Of a stretch of 64,000 bases of DNA, positions 33,507 through 42,918 are shown piece after piece (the stretch's first letter is position 1; the number at the start of each line of letters is the position of its first letter). The translations under genes were made by a program, and so were the position numbers. The stretch spans positions 62,001-126,000 of the forward strand of contig NZ_FNKE01000001.1 in assembly GCF_900101445.1 (NCBI RefSeq). Direction: 5' to 3'. Source of the stretch: Streptococcus equinus (GTDB lineage: Bacteria; Bacillota; Bacilli; Lactobacillales; Streptococcaceae). The notes under the pieces are model-generated. The model had not been told where the DNA came from. It ran no database searches and was given only the letters and a program-made list of their open reading frames with translations.

Positions 33507-34064
33507 TTATAAATTAGCAAGCTTGCGTAGTTCAGGGATGCGCTGCAACCTTGGAACAACAAGCATGATGACGATAATACGAATTGGAATTTCAAAGATT
33601 TTTAACCAGCGACCTGCTAGATATTGTGCCCAAAATGGAACGTGAAAATAAATCTGAACAAGCAGTGGTGTGAAGATAAAAGTACTAATCAGCATGGTAA
33701 CAAGTACTGCTAGAGTGACGTGAAGCCAATCTTTTTTATTTGACCATTTGAGCTCTTTTCCATAGAAGAAAAGTCCATAAAAAAATCCTTGAACAGCTTC
33801 CATCAAAGTCCACCAGATAATAAAGTTTCCTTGACCACTTAAGAGATTATCAACGACATCAAGAATGGCAAAACTAATAAATCCCCAAATAGGACCGGCA
33901 ACCATTCCGATAATAGCATTGACAATGAAAGTAAAGCTTACGACCAACTGTTCTGGAATGACTGGAATAGAAAATTTTCCAACAATGAATGCCAGTGCAA
34001 TTAGCATAGCTAGGGTCACGAGGCGCTTTGATGTGAGTTTTGGTGTTTGAAAAATGTTTTTCAT
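33507..34064 (-). CDS. folT: Folate ECF transporter substrate-binding subunit FolT
   Basis: 185-residue membrane S-component with about six helices, starting at ATG 34064 behind AAAGGAGC. The region upstream of that ATG is a riboswitch, so a longer frame reaching 34202 is not coding. It should bind folates and pair with the shared energy-coupling module encoded elsewhere. The assignment follows from the family pattern (KRLVTLAMLIALAFIVGKF, the S-component contact helix) and above all from the tetrahydrofolate riboswitch ahead of it. Confidence 0.9.
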   Translation of the reverse strand: MKNIFQTPKLTSKRLVTLAMLIALAFIVGKFSIPVIPEQLVVSFTFIVNAIIGMVAGPIWGFISFAILDVVDNLLSGQGNFIIWWTLMEAVQGFFYGLFFYGKELKWSNKKDWLHVTLAVLVTMLISTFIFTPLLVQIYFHVPFWAQYLAGRWLKIFEIPIRIIVIMLVVPRLQRIPELRKLANL

Positions 34065-34069
34065 TTTTT

Positions 34070-34102
34070 GCTCCTTTTTACATTTGAAAACTGGAGCTGT
34101 TA
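34070..34102 (-). promoter_or_regulatory. Expression platform between riboswitch and folT
   Basis: The SD GGAGC (34074-34070, minus) is complementary to GCUCC (34097-34093). Part of that anti-SD lies in a hairpin GCUGUUA / UAACAGC (34114-34108 with 34102-34096), which competes with helix P1 of the aptamer. This fits translational OFF control by ligand. Confidence 0.65.
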
Positions 34103-34109
34103 AAAAATA

Positions 34110-34198
34110 ACAGCGGATGCAACGATTCACCGCGCAAATTGCTTCGTTGTGTGACGACATCCCATTCACACACACTTGACGCGAATCATCTACTCTGT
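34110..34198 (-). promoter_or_regulatory. THF-I (tetrahydrofolate) riboswitch
   Basis: The minus strand carries the conserved THF aptamer: AGAGTAGATGATTCGCG, GTGTGTGAATGGGATGTCGT, CACACAACGAAGC, then GCGCGGTGAATCGTTGCATC. Helix P1 closes with ACAG / CTGT at the two ends. It matches the RF00831 consensus as I know it almost base for base and sits directly ahead of the folate transporter gene. Confidence 0.96.
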
Positions 34199-34226
34199 GC
34201 AAAACAAGCTTTGCATCTCTAATTGT

Positions 34227-34255
34227 ATCATAAAAATTCCTGCATGGTTTCTAAA
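34227..34255 (-). promoter_or_regulatory. folT promoter
   Basis: Minus strand TTTAGA (34255-34250), 17 nt, TATGAT (34232-34227). Transcription starts just before the riboswitch. Confidence 0.6.
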
Positions 34256-34259
34256 ATGT

Positions 34260-34268
34260 GGTATAATA
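34260..34268 (+). promoter_or_regulatory. Extended -10 promoter of murF, back to back with the folT promoter
   Basis: TGGTATAAT (34260-34268) with a poor -35 that overlaps the divergent folT promoter. Confidence 0.55.
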
Positions 34269-34315
34269 AAAAGCGTTAACACACTAGATTTTTTAAAATA
34301 AAAAAGGATTCAAAA

Positions 34316-35680
34316 ATGAAATTAACATTACATGAAGTCGCCAAAGTTGTTGGCGCTAAGAATACGATTTCGGAGTTTGATGACGTTCCCCTGCGACAAA
34401 TTGAATTTGACAGTCGCAAGATTGAAAAAGGCGATTTGTTCTTACCTCTAAAGGGTGCGCGTGATGGACATGACTTTATTGAAACAGCTTTTGAAAATGG
34501 AGCAGTTGCAACTTTTTCAGAGCGCGAAGTAGAAGGTCATCCTTATATTTTAGTTGATGATTGTTTAGAAGCTTTTCAAGCTCTAGCAAGTTATTATCTT
34601 GAAAAACAACGCGTTGATGTGATTGCAGTAACAGGATCAAATGGTAAAACAACGACCAAAGACATGATTGCTGCGGTACTTTCAACAGAATATAAAACAT
34701 ACAAAACACAAGGTAACTACAATAATGAAATTGGCTTACCTTATACAGCACTTCACATGCCTGATGACACAGAAAAAATTGTCCTTGAAATGGGACAAGA
34801 TCACATGGGTGATATTCATCTCTTGTCAAAACTGGCTAAGCCACACATTGGTGTTGTGACTCTGATAGGTGAGGCTCATTTGGAATTCTTTGGTAGCCGT
34901 GAGAAAATTGCTAAAGGTAAACTTCAGATTGTTGATGGGATGGACTCAGACGGTATTTTGATTGCGCCTGCTGATGCTATTGTTGATCCATATTTACCAG
35001 AGAGTCAAATGGTTATCCGCTTCGGTGATGGTGCTGAGATTTTTGTCAAAGATTTGCAAGAAAGCAAAGACTCACTTACTTTTACGACAAATGTGATTGA
35101 CCGTCCGATTACACTTCCTGTTCCAGGAAAATACAATGCGACAAATGCTATGGTGGCAGCTTATGTTGGTAAATTATTAGCTATTTCAGATGATGATATT
35201 GTTGAAGCCTTAGAAAACATTGAATTGACACGTAACCGTACAGAATGGAAGAAAGCAGCTAATGGTGCAGATATTCTGTCAGATGTCTACAATGCTAACC
35301 CAACAGCAATGCGTTTGATTTTAGAAACATTCTCTAAAATTCCTGCTAATGAAGGCGGTAAAAAAATCGCTGTGCTTGCTGATATGAAAGAATTAGGTGA
35401 GCAATCTGTTGAACTTCACAAGCGTATGATTATGAGCTTGTCACCGGAAACACTAGATACACTCATTTTCTACGGTGAAGACATTGCTGAACTGGCACAA
35501 CTTGCTAGTCAAATGTTCCCACTAGGTAAAGTCTATTACTTTAAGAAAACAGCTGATGAAGATCAATTCGATGATATGCTAAAAACGGTTAAAACAGTTT
35601 TACAACCAGCTGACCAAATCTTACTGAAAGGTAGTAATTCAATGCATCTCGCTAAAGTTGTAGAAGCATTGGAAAACTAG
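34316..35680 (+). CDS. murF: UDP-N-acetylmuramoyl-tripeptide--D-alanyl-D-alanine ligase
   Basis: Adds D-Ala-D-Ala to the UDP-MurNAc tripeptide in the cytosol, the last soluble step of wall precursor synthesis. The N-terminal substrate domain includes FDSRKIEKGDLFLPLKG. The ATP-binding GSNGKTTTKDM is near residues 107-117; GNYNNEIGLP and the C-terminal DVYNANPTAM follow. 454 residues, full length. SD AAAGGA. A membrane protein gene begins 10 nt after the stop, so they are likely co-transcribed. Confidence 0.97.
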   Translation: MKLTLHEVAKVVGAKNTISEFDDVPLRQIEFDSRKIEKGDLFLPLKGARDGHDFIETAFENGAVATFSEREVEGHPYILVDDCLEAFQALASYYLEKQRVDVIAVTGSNGKTTTKDMIAAVLSTEYKTYKTQGNYNNEIGLPYTALHMPDDTEKIVLEMGQDHMGDIHLLSKLAKPHIGVVTLIGEAHLEFFGSREKIAKGKLQIVDGMDSDGILIAPADAIVDPYLPESQMVIRFGDGAEIFVKDLQESKDSLTFTTNVIDRPITLPVPGKYNATNAMVAAYVGKLLAISDDDIVEALENIELTRNRTEWKKAANGADILSDVYNANPTAMRLILETFSKIPANEGGKKIAVLADMKELGEQSVELHKRMIMSLSPETLDTLIFYGEDIAELAQLASQMFPLGKVYYFKKTADEDQFDDMLKTVKTVLQPADQILLKGSNSMHLAKVVEALEN

Positions 35681-35690
35681 TGAGGTGGAG

Positions 35691-36839
35691 ATGGTAGAGA
35701 AAAGTGTTAAGGAGGGAAATAAAGACTCGGTTATTATCTACCGAGCGCTGTATTTCCTTGAATGTTGTATTTTATTTTTAGCTTGGTTTTTAAAACGTTA
35801 TCCATTTCCACAACAGGTCTTCCTGTTTATGTCTAGCCTGTCAATTATTGGTGGATTTGCCATTTATTTATGGAACTTCCGTCGAACAGGCTTTTCACTT
35901 GATAAAATTTTAGCTGGGGTTTTCGCGATTGCTTTTATGATTCTATTGCCAGCATCAGGTTATCTGGATACGGCAATTGATGATTTAAGCATGATTGTCT
36001 TCTTCTTACTATCAGAAAGTGTTGATAAAGATGATGATAAATTAATCACCGCACTTTTTTATTTCAAGCTAGTCGTGGCTATTATGGTTTTATTGGCTTA
36101 CAATGGACATCTTATTCATGATGTCTCTGGAGTAAGACCACATACAGATATTGTAAGACATTCTTATGGTTTTATGCATCCAAATTCACTTGGAATGTTC
36201 TTCATTACTCTAATTTATGATTTTTCACTGCTTAGAAAGCCTTATCGCTTTGTCAGTGGTCTAATCATGTTGCTAGCTGCTTTGCTTGTCTTTTCGGTGA
36301 CGGATTCAAGGACATCATTTTTCATTGCGCTTGGTATTATCTTGTGTTATTTCTTGAAACCACTTTTATCGAAAATTAAAGTTTCAGGATATATTATCAT
36401 GCCATTTGTTATAGGAATGTTTGCACTTGGTCTTGCTTTACCGAGATATTTTACACCAGATAATCCTATCTTTGTCACATTGAATCATCTATTTACTGGA
36501 AGAACTGGCATTGGTCATGCGTATCTAGAGCAATTTGGTCTCAATTGGATGCCAAGAAATATTCCAACATTTACAGAGATTAACGGTGTTCCAATGTATG
36601 ATGATAGTTTCTATGTTGATGCGCTTTTGCGACAAGGAATTATCCTTTTTTGCATGTATCCAATCTTTTTGTTGGTTCAGTTAAAAGGGAAGAAATTCAC
36701 ACTTTTCCATAGTTTACTTTTCTTGTTGACATTCTTTATTGGTACTATGGAACATTATGGAGCAAGTGTTGAAATCTGCACTATCTTATTGCTGAATTAT
36801 TTTGCGGTTTCTGATGATAAGCTAGAGGAGAAATATTGA
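35691..36839 (+). CDS. O-antigen ligase / Wzy-like polysaccharide polymerase family membrane protein
   Basis: 382 residues with about 10 transmembrane helices. The start is ATG 35691 with GAGG upstream; a GTG 6 nt earlier is in the SD. The family hallmarks are seen: an extracellular loop with HPNSLGMFF and the helix-end motif DSRTSFFIALG. Such proteins join or polymerise lipid-linked sugars (capsule, wall polysaccharide, or glycan ligation). No glycosyltransferases are nearby, so the substrate is unknown. Its stop codon overlaps the promoter of prfC. Confidence 0.75.
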   Translation: MVEKSVKEGNKDSVIIYRALYFLECCILFLAWFLKRYPFPQQVFLFMSSLSIIGGFAIYLWNFRRTGFSLDKILAGVFAIAFMILLPASGYLDTAIDDLSMIVFFLLSESVDKDDDKLITALFYFKLVVAIMVLLAYNGHLIHDVSGVRPHTDIVRHSYGFMHPNSLGMFFITLIYDFSLLRKPYRFVSGLIMLLAALLVFSVTDSRTSFFIALGIILCYFLKPLLSKIKVSGYIIMPFVIGMFALGLALPRYFTPDNPIFVTLNHLFTGRTGIGHAYLEQFGLNWMPRNIPTFTEINGVPMYDDSFYVDALLRQGIILFCMYPIFLLVQLKGKKFTLFHSLLFLLTFFIGTMEHYGASVEICTILLLNYFAVSDDKLEEKY

Positions 36840-36864
36840 AATAGCGTTTAATTTTCGTTATAAT
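36836..36864 (+). promoter_or_regulatory. prfC promoter
   Basis: TTGAAA (36836-36841), 17 nt, TATAAT (36859-36864). The -35 overlaps the upstream stop codon. Confidence 0.8.
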
Positions 36865-36897
36865 AATAGAGTTATGGGAGTCCATGGCTCTATTTTT
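36865..36897 (+). terminator. Terminator overlapping the prfC promoter
   Basis: AATAGAG / CTCTATT outer and ATGG / CCAT inner stems, then Ts. The left arm spans the expected start site near 36871, so read-through RNA would fold but RNA from the promoter would lack most of that arm. Confidence 0.65.
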
Positions 36898-36994
36898 GTA
36901 TTGCAGTGAAAAAGGAGTGGACCAATGTGGCCACTATAATCTTTAATGAGTGATACGTTTTTAAAGAGATAATTAAGATTAATAAGGAAATAAA

Positions 36995-38539
36995 ATGACA
37001 ATTCAAGATGACATTAAAAAACGTCGTACCTTTGCCATCATCAGTCACCCGGATGCTGGTAAAACGACAATTACAGAGCAATTACTTTATTTTGGTGGAG
37101 AAATCCGTGAAGCAGGTACCGTAAAAGGTAAAAAAACAGGTAACTTTGCTAAATCTGACTGGATGGATATCGAAAAACAACGTGGTATCTCTGTGACATC
37201 ATCAGTGATGCAATTTGATTACGCTGGTAAACGCGTGAATATCCTTGATACGCCAGGGCACGAGGACTTCTCTGAAGATACTTACCGTACGCTTATGGCC
37301 GTGGATGCTGCGGTTATGGTCGTCGATTCAGCTAAAGGTATCGAAGCACAAACTAAAAAATTATTTGAAGTTGTAAAACACCGTAATATTCCAGTTTTCA
37401 CTTTTATTAACAAACTTGACCGTGACGGTCGTGAACCACTTGACTTATTGGAAGAATTGGAAGAAGTGCTTGGTATCGCAAGTTATCCAATGAACTGGCC
37501 AATCGGTATGGGTAAATCATTCGAAGGACTTTACGACTTGTACAACAAACGTTTGGAACTTTATAAAGGTGATGAACGTTTTGCGGATTTGGAAGAAGGG
37601 GATAAACTTTTTGCTAACAACCCATTCTATCAACAAGTTTTGGAAGATGTTGAGTTGCTAGAAGAAGCAGGAAATGAATTCTCAGAAGAAGCTATCTTAT
37701 CTGGTGATTTGACACCAGTATTCTTCGGTTCTGCCCTTACAAACTTCGGTGTGCAAACTTTCCTAGATACTTTCTTGAAATTTGCTCCAGAACCACATGG
37801 TCACAAAACAACTGAAGGTAATGAAATCGATCCTTACGATAAAGATTTCTCAGGATTTGTCTTCAAAATCCAAGCCAATATGGACCCACGTCACCGTGAC
37901 CGTATTGCCTTTGTTCGTATCGTATCAGGTGAATTTGAACGTGGAATGAGCGTTAACCTAGCACGTACGAAAAAATCAGTGAAATTATCAAACGTGACAC
38001 AATTTATGGCTGAATCACGTGAAAATGTTGAAAATGCCGTTGCCGGTGATATTATCGGGGTTTATGATACAGGAACTTACCAAGTTGGTGATACCTTGAC
38101 TGTCGGTAAAAATAAATTCGAATTTGAACCACTACCAACCTTCACACCAGAATTGTTCATGAAAGTTGCTGCTAAAAACGTCATGAAACAAAAATCATTC
38201 CACAAAGGGATTGAACAATTGGTACAAGAAGGGGCTATCCAATTGTATAAAAACTACCAAACAGGCGAATACATGCTTGGTGCGGTAGGTCAATTGCAGT
38301 TTGAAGTCTTTAAACACCGTATGGAAAATGAATACAACGCTGAAGTTGTTATGACTCCAATGGGTAAAAAGACTGTTCGTTGGATTAAACCAGAAGATCT
38401 TGATGAACGCATGTCTTCAAGCCGTAATATCTTGGCTAAAGACCGTTTCGACCAACCCGTTTTCCTTTTCGAAAACGACTTTGCACTTCGTTGGTTTGCG
38501 GATAAATACCCAGATGTTGATTTGGAAGAAAAAATGTAA
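36995..38539 (+). CDS. prfC: Peptide chain release factor 3
   Basis: Translational GTPase that recycles RF1/RF2 from the ribosome. G1 SHPDAGKTT (near 17-25), G2 around [15 protein letters not shown]3 DTPGHEDF, G4 NKLD, then the RF3-specific domains with [19 protein letters not shown]. 514 residues, full length. SD AAGGAAA. Monocistronic between its own promoter and two terminators. Confidence 0.97.
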   Translation: MTIQDDIKKRRTFAIISHPDAGKTTITEQLLYFGGEIREAGTVKGKKTGNFAKSDWMDIEKQRGISVTSSVMQFDYAGKRVNILDTPGHEDFSEDTYRTLMAVDAAVMVVDSAKGIEAQTKKLFEVVKHRNIPVFTFINKLDRDGREPLDLLEELEEVLGIASYPMNWPIGMGKSFEGLYDLYNKRLELYKGDERFADLEEGDKLFANNPFYQQVLEDVELLEEAGNEFSEEAILSGDLTPVFFGSALTNFGVQTFLDTFLKFAPEPHGHKTTEGNEIDPYDKDFSGFVFKIQANMDPRHRDRIAFVRIVSGEFERGMSVNLARTKKSVKLSNVTQFMAESRENVENAVAGDIIGVYDTGTYQVGDTLTVGKNKFEFEPLPTFTPELFMKVAAKNVMKQKSFHKGIEQLVQEGAIQLYKNYQTGEYMLGAVGQLQFEVFKHRMENEYNAEVVMTPMGKKTVRWIKPEDLDERMSSSRNILAKDRFDQPVFLFENDFALRWFADKYPDVDLEEKM

Positions 38540-38542
38540 TAA

Positions 38543-38572
38543 TAAAAAGTCTGAGCATTGCTCAGGCTTTTT
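38543..38572 (+). terminator. prfC terminator
   Basis: AAGTCTGAGC / GCTCAGGCTT with a 3-nt loop and a T-run. Confidence 0.87.
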
Positions 38573-38586
38573 TGGTTATCAGCATA

Positions 38587-38618
38587 AAAAAACAGCTCTG
38601 ACAAATCAGAGCTGTTTC
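38587..38618. terminator. Second hairpin after prfC
   Basis: Perfect 12-bp stem AAACAGCTCTGA-CAAA-TCAGAGCTGTTT flanked by A-run and T-run; a back-up terminator. Confidence 0.75.
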
Positions 38619-38885
38619 CTTGAGATTATGAAAAAGAAAAGTTTTAGGATGTCTACATTTTATCTGTTGTAGCTTAAAGAAAACTTAAAAATCGTCAAAA
38701 AAAGCGCTAATAACTTTTTTACAGAATATTTAAATAATTGACACTATGAAAACGTGTTATTCATATTAAATAAAACTGTTTCCTATCTTTTTGACCTAGA
38801 ATGTGTTACACTAGTTAAGTTGTTAAACAACGAAACTAAAGTTTAATAAGGCAGCTTCGCACTGCCTTTTAGAAAAGAGAAAAAT
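38619..38885 (+). other. Long structured leader region of cshA
   Basis: No ORF. A TTGACA at 38738-38743 has no clean -10 at 17 nt; another candidate is TGTTACACT near 38806-38814. Three hairpins follow: GTTGT-TAA-ACAAC (near 38819-38831), AAACT-AA-AGTTT and AAGGCAG / CTGCCTT (near 38848-38868). The last is terminator-like and close to the start codon. Confidence 0.5.
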
Positions 38886-40460
38886 TTGAAATTTACAGAA
38901 CTTAACTTATCGGAAGCAATCCTTGCTGCTGTTGAAAAAGCAGGCTTTGTTGAGCCTTCTCCAATCCAAGAATTGACAATTCCTTTGGCATTGGAAGGTA
39001 AGGATGTTATCGGACAAGCGCAAACTGGTACAGGGAAAACAGCTGCCTTTGGTCTACCAACATTGGATAAAATTGATACAAGTCGTAATCTTGTCCAAGC
39101 TTTGGTTATTGCTCCAACACGTGAATTAGCGGTTCAAGGTCAAGAAGAATTGTTCCGTTTTGGTCGTGAAAAAGGTGTTAAAGTTCGTTCAGTTTACGGC
39201 GGTTCAAGCATTGAAAAACAAATTAAAGCTCTTCGCTCAGGTGCTCATATTGTTGTCGGAACACCAGGTCGTTTGCTTGATTTGATTAAACGTAAAGCTT
39301 TGAAACTTGAACACGTAGAAACATTGATTCTTGATGAAGCAGATGAAATGCTTAACATGGGATTCTTGGAAGATATTGAAGCTATTATCAGCCGTGTGCC
39401 TGAGACACGTCAAACACTTCTTTTCTCAGCTACAATGCCTGAAGCAATCAAACGTATCGGGGTTAAATTCATGCAAAATCCTGAACACGTTAAAGTAGCT
39501 GCTAAAGAATTGACAACTGATCTTGTCGATCAATACTACATTCGTGTTAAAGAACAAGATAAATTTGATACAATGACTCGTCTGATGGACGTTGACCAAC
39601 CAGAATTGTCAATCGTCTTTGGACGTACAAAACGTCGTGTTGATGAATTGACACGTGGTTTGAAATTGCGTGGTTACCGTGCAGAAGGTATTCACGGTGA
39701 CCTTGACCAAGGCAAACGTCTTCGTGTTCTACGCGATTTCAAAAATGATAACATCGATATCTTGGTTGCAACTGATGTAGCTGCTCGTGGTCTTGATATT
39801 TCAGGTGTTACACACGTTTATAACTACGATATTCCTCAAGATCCAGAAAGCTATGTGCACCGTATTGGTCGTACAGGTCGTGCAGGTAAACATGGTCAAT
39901 CTATCACTTTTGTAGCACCAAACGAAATGGGTTACTTGTCAATTATTGAAAAATTGACGAAAAAACGCATGAAAGGTTTGAAACCAGCTACAGCTGACGA
40001 AGCCTTTAAAGCTAAGAAAAAAGTTGCTCTTAAGAAAATTGAACGTGATTTTGCTGATGAAAAAATCCGTAACAGCTTTGATAAATTTAAGGGTGATGCG
40101 GTTAAATTGGCAGCAGAATTCACACCAGAAGAGTTAGCTCTTTACATTTTGAGCTTAACAGTGAAAGACCCTGAAACTCTTCCAAAAGTTGAAATTGCGC
40201 GTGAAAAACCATTACCATTTAAACCTTCAGGTGGTGGATTTAACAACCGTAAAGGTGGACGCAATAACGGTCGTGGTCGTGATAATCGTCGTGGTGGACG
40301 TGACCGTAAACGTGATGACCGTGATAACGGCTACCGCGATTTTAAACGTACATCATCTAAGAACAAACGTGATTTCCAAAATAAAGATAACAAGCGCCCA
40401 CACCGCACATCAAGTGAAAAGAAACCTGGATTTGTTATCCGAAATAAAGGTGAAAGATAA
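38886..40460 (+). CDS. cshA: DEAD-box ATP-dependent RNA helicase
   Basis: 524 residues. RNA remodelling helicase linked in Firmicutes to the RNA degradosome, ribosome assembly and cold growth. Motifs in order: Q-motif [21 protein letters not shown] (near 44-54), Ia [20 protein letters not shown] and [13 protein letters not shown]. The tail (about 430-524) is very basic, with Gly-Arg and Asn-Arg runs ([18 protein letters not shown]) for RNA binding. It starts at TTG 38886, as the family N-terminus MKFTELNLS demands, with only a weak AAGAGA site. Confidence 0.94.
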   Translation: MKFTELNLSEAILAAVEKAGFVEPSPIQELTIPLALEGKDVIGQAQTGTGKTAAFGLPTLDKIDTSRNLVQALVIAPTRELAVQGQEELFRFGREKGVKVRSVYGGSSIEKQIKALRSGAHIVVGTPGRLLDLIKRKALKLEHVETLILDEADEMLNMGFLEDIEAIISRVPETRQTLLFSATMPEAIKRIGVKFMQNPEHVKVAAKELTTDLVDQYYIRVKEQDKFDTMTRLMDVDQPELSIVFGRTKRRVDELTRGLKLRGYRAEGIHGDLDQGKRLRVLRDFKNDNIDILVATDVAARGLDISGVTHVYNYDIPQDPESYVHRIGRTGRAGKHGQSITFVAPNEMGYLSIIEKLTKKRMKGLKPATADEAFKAKKKVALKKIERDFADEKIRNSFDKFKGDAVKLAAEFTPEELALYILSLTVKDPETLPKVEIAREKPLPFKPSGGGFNNRKGGRNNGRGRDNRRGGRDRKRDDRDNGYRDFKRTSSKNKRDFQNKDNKRPHRTSSEKKPGFVIRNKGER

Positions 40461-40465
40461 TAACT

Positions 40466-40496
40466 GAGACACTCTGCTTAAGCAGGGTGTTTTTTT
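40466..40496 (+). terminator. cshA terminator
   Basis: ACACTCTGCTTAAGCAGGGTGT (stem of about 9 bp), then seven Ts. Confidence 0.85.
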
Positions 40497-40500
40497 GTAT

Positions 40501-40528
40501 GAAAAAAGCTTCTGCAAATCAGCAGAAG
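40501..40528 (-). terminator. Terminator of the esterase gene
   Basis: Perfect GCTTCTGC-N6-GCAGAAGC with a T-run on the minus strand. Confidence 0.85.
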
Positions 40529-40537
40529 CGGTTGATA

Positions 40538-41428
40538 TTAAGCAAGATATTGCTTGAAGAAGTCTAAAATTTCTAAATTGCATTTTGTTGCTACCGGGTC
40601 TTTGACATTGTAGTTAAAGACATGAGCTTTAGGTTCTTCAGGTGTACCATAACTACGAAAAACATGATTGATGTGCTTAGCAGTTAAGAAACCATCTAGT
40701 CGAACAGTACAATCACGAATGAAATCTTGGTTTGCTGTTGTGAGAAGTAGTGGTGGAATGTTAGGAGTGATGTATTTTTCTGTTTCAAGCATGTCCTTTT
40801 TAGAATTTAAAACATTATCAGTAAAATAAGCTTGAGGAGCCCCTTCAATCATACCAGGAAGGTTAAGAAAAGCAGCACCACAATTAATAGCAGCAGCACG
40901 AACGATGAAGTTTGGTTTTTCATAACCAAATTTTTGACGAAATTTATCATTGGTCAAAATCGTTAAATATTGCATTGCCATTTGACCACCAGCGCTATCT
41001 CCAATGATAAAAATATTATCTAAATCTAAATGATAATCCATGCCATGTTCTGCAATCCAGTGCATAGCGCGATTGACATCATCTAGTTCACCTGGAAATT
41101 CAACTTCGGGTGCTAGTTGATAGTTAAAGTTAACAAAGGCAAAACCATTTTTAGCTAAACTGAGTCCGAAGAATTGGTAGGTTTCTTTTGTTCCATAGAC
41201 CCAACCCCCACCATGAATACTGATAATTGTTGGAATTTTTTCACCTCTTTTTTTAGGAAGGTAGATGTCCAGAAGATTCCACTTTTCTTTTGGACCATAG
41301 GAAATATCATCAAAACGTTCAACTTCTGGAATGTCATGTGGTAAGCCTTCGTCTCGCTTATCGTCATTTTCTTTACAAATAGCATTCATAGCTTTAGCAG
41401 CTTTTAAAATATCTTCTTTAACTACCAT
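40538..41428 (-). CDS. Alpha/beta hydrolase, HSL-type esterase
   Basis: 296 residues of the hormone-sensitive-lipase-like esterase family: oxyanion-hole motif HGGGW (near 72-76), nucleophile elbow GDSAGG (near 143-148) and a C-terminal His in KAHVF. No signal peptide, so cytosolic. It is transcribed away from an MFS transporter, an AraC regulator and a ROK kinase, which suggests it removes acyl groups from an imported sugar or glycoside. SD AAGAGGCC. Confidence 0.88.
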   Translation of the reverse strand: MVVKEDILKAAKAMNAICKENDDKRDEGLPHDIPEVERFDDISYGPKEKWNLLDIYLPKKRGEKIPTIISIHGGGWVYGTKETYQFFGLSLAKNGFAFVNFNYQLAPEVEFPGELDDVNRAMHWIAEHGMDYHLDLDNIFIIGDSAGGQMAMQYLTILTNDKFRQKFGYEKPNFIVRAAAINCGAAFLNLPGMIEGAPQAYFTDNVLNSKKDMLETEKYITPNIPPLLLTTANQDFIRDCTVRLDGFLTAKHINHVFRSYGTPEEPKAHVFNYNVKDPVATKCNLEILDFFKQYLA

Positions 41429-41588
41429 TTTGAGGCCTCTTTTCTATTTTTTTAATTTGATTTTAAGTTAAAAGAGAAGGAAAATCTAGTATTATTTTAT
41501 CTAAAAATAGGCGTACAGTGACCTAAATAGCAGTAGTAGTTATTTTAAAAAAGGTTACTGAGCGCCTTTTTCTGGTGACTATTGCTAT

Positions 41589-41616
41589 TTTAACAAAGAG
41601 TCTAAGTTACTATAAT
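41589..41616 (+). promoter_or_regulatory. Promoter of the MFS-AraC-ROK operon
   Basis: TTTAAC (41589-41594), 16 nt, TATAAT (41611-41616). The expected start is about 41623. Confidence 0.55.
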
Positions 41617-41630
41617 AAGATTGTAAAAAA

Positions 41631-41646
41631 TTAGAAGCGCTTGCAA
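41631..41646. promoter_or_regulatory. Candidate cre (CcpA) site
   Basis: TTAGAAGCGCTTGCAA agrees with WTGNAARCGNWWWCAW at 12 of 14 defined positions and lies just after the expected transcription start, where CcpA represses. Confidence 0.6.
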
Positions 41647-41689
41647 GGCTCTTGAATAAGGAAGATTTGTACTTTAGGAGGATTTTGCT

Positions 41690-42889
41690 ATGAAACCAGT
41701 GAAAGATCGATTATCTTTTAAAATATCTTTGCTTTCTATTTCTCTCTTTTTGATGATAGCACCGCAGATTTCAGCGGCGTTGCCACTAATGTATGATGCA
41801 TTTCCGGGAGTTAGCCAGAGCAGTGTTGAAACTTTGGCGACCGTTCCGAATTTTGGTATCATGGTTGGTTTGTTTATCAGCCCATTTTTGATTCGTTTTT
41901 TAGGGCAAAAATCGACAGTTTTGGCAGGTTTGGTAATTACTTTACTAGCTGGAACTTTTCCAATGTACGCAACAGCTTTTACGCCGATTTTGATTTCACG
42001 TTTTTTACTTGGGGCAGGGATTGGTTTGTTTAATTCTTTGGCAGTTAGTTTGATTCCTCAATTTTACGATGACAATGAAGAAGAGCGCGCAACGATGCTT
42101 GGTTTTCAAAATGTTATGAGTAGTATTGGTGCAGCAATTTCTTCTTTCTTGGTAGGATACCTAGTCACAATTAGTTGGCATGCTGCTTTTGTGATTTATT
42201 TCCTTGTTATTCCTTCTTTGATTCTGTTCACTTTGTTTGTACCATTGAAAAAAGAAAGTGGGCAAGCAGTACAAAATGATAGCACTCAAAAACAATCTGT
42301 TAATGGTAAGGTAATTCTTATCGCCGTTTTGATGTTCTTTATTTTCATGTTTTATTTGCCAATGAGCTATAAATTGCCAAATATGATTATCGAAAATGGT
42401 ATCGGGACAAGTTCGACAGCAGCCATGGTCGCAGGTTTTTCAACTTTAGTCGGAATTCCAATTGGGGCATCATTTGGATTTTTCTTCAAGAAATTGCGTG
42501 ATAAAATTTTTCCAATTGGCTTTTTGCTAGTGACTTTAGGATTCTTTTTGACAGCGATTTCTCATAATCTGTTTACATTGCTTTTATCTATGGTTATTAG
42601 TGGTATTGGTTTTGGATTTGCGGTACCATATATGTATAATTGGCTTGGTTGGGCAGCTCCTCAAAATTCTGTTAACTTGGCAACAACAATTGTTCTTGTC
42701 ATGGTAAATGTTGGTTGTTTCTTGTCACCAAGTATTATGGGACTTCTTTCAAGTTTTTTAGGCACAGCAGCAAGCAATACTTTGCTGATTTCAGCAATTG
42801 GTTTTGCTTTTATCACAATTTATGCTGTTGCTCATTACGTGAGAGTACATAAACTTCACGTTAGTAATGTCAAAGAAGAAAAAATCTGA
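41690..42889 (+). CDS. MFS transporter
   Basis: 399 residues with 12 predicted transmembrane helices in two halves separated by a charged loop (about 195-205, KKESGQAVQNDS). The A-motif-like GLFISPFLIRFLGQKS lies between helices 2 and 3. The substrate cannot be read. It is the first gene of an operon with a regulator and a sugar kinase, behind a cre site, so a carbohydrate or glycoside is likely. SD TAGGAGG. Confidence 0.88.
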   Translation: MKPVKDRLSFKISLLSISLFLMIAPQISAALPLMYDAFPGVSQSSVETLATVPNFGIMVGLFISPFLIRFLGQKSTVLAGLVITLLAGTFPMYATAFTPILISRFLLGAGIGLFNSLAVSLIPQFYDDNEEERATMLGFQNVMSSIGAAISSFLVGYLVTISWHAAFVIYFLVIPSLILFTLFVPLKKESGQAVQNDSTQKQSVNGKVILIAVLMFFIFMFYLPMSYKLPNMIIENGIGTSSTAAMVAGFSTLVGIPIGASFGFFFKKLRDKIFPIGFLLVTLGFFLTAISHNLFTLLLSMVISGIGFGFAVPYMYNWLGWAAPQNSVNLATTIVLVMVNVGCFLSPSIMGLLSSFLGTAASNTLLISAIGFAFITIYAVAHYVRVHKLHVSNVKEEKI

Positions 42890-42918
42890 GAGTGAATTCT
42901 TTTATAAGGAGGTATTTT

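Noticed and set aside
34065..34202. N-terminal extension of FolT on the minus strand
   Set aside because: This stretch is the THF riboswitch and its expression platform; the SD and S-component start are at 34064.
36901..36940. Second promoter for prfC at TATAAT 36935
   Set aside because: No -35 at a suitable distance; the TTGAAA-17-TATAAT at 36836-36864 is much better.
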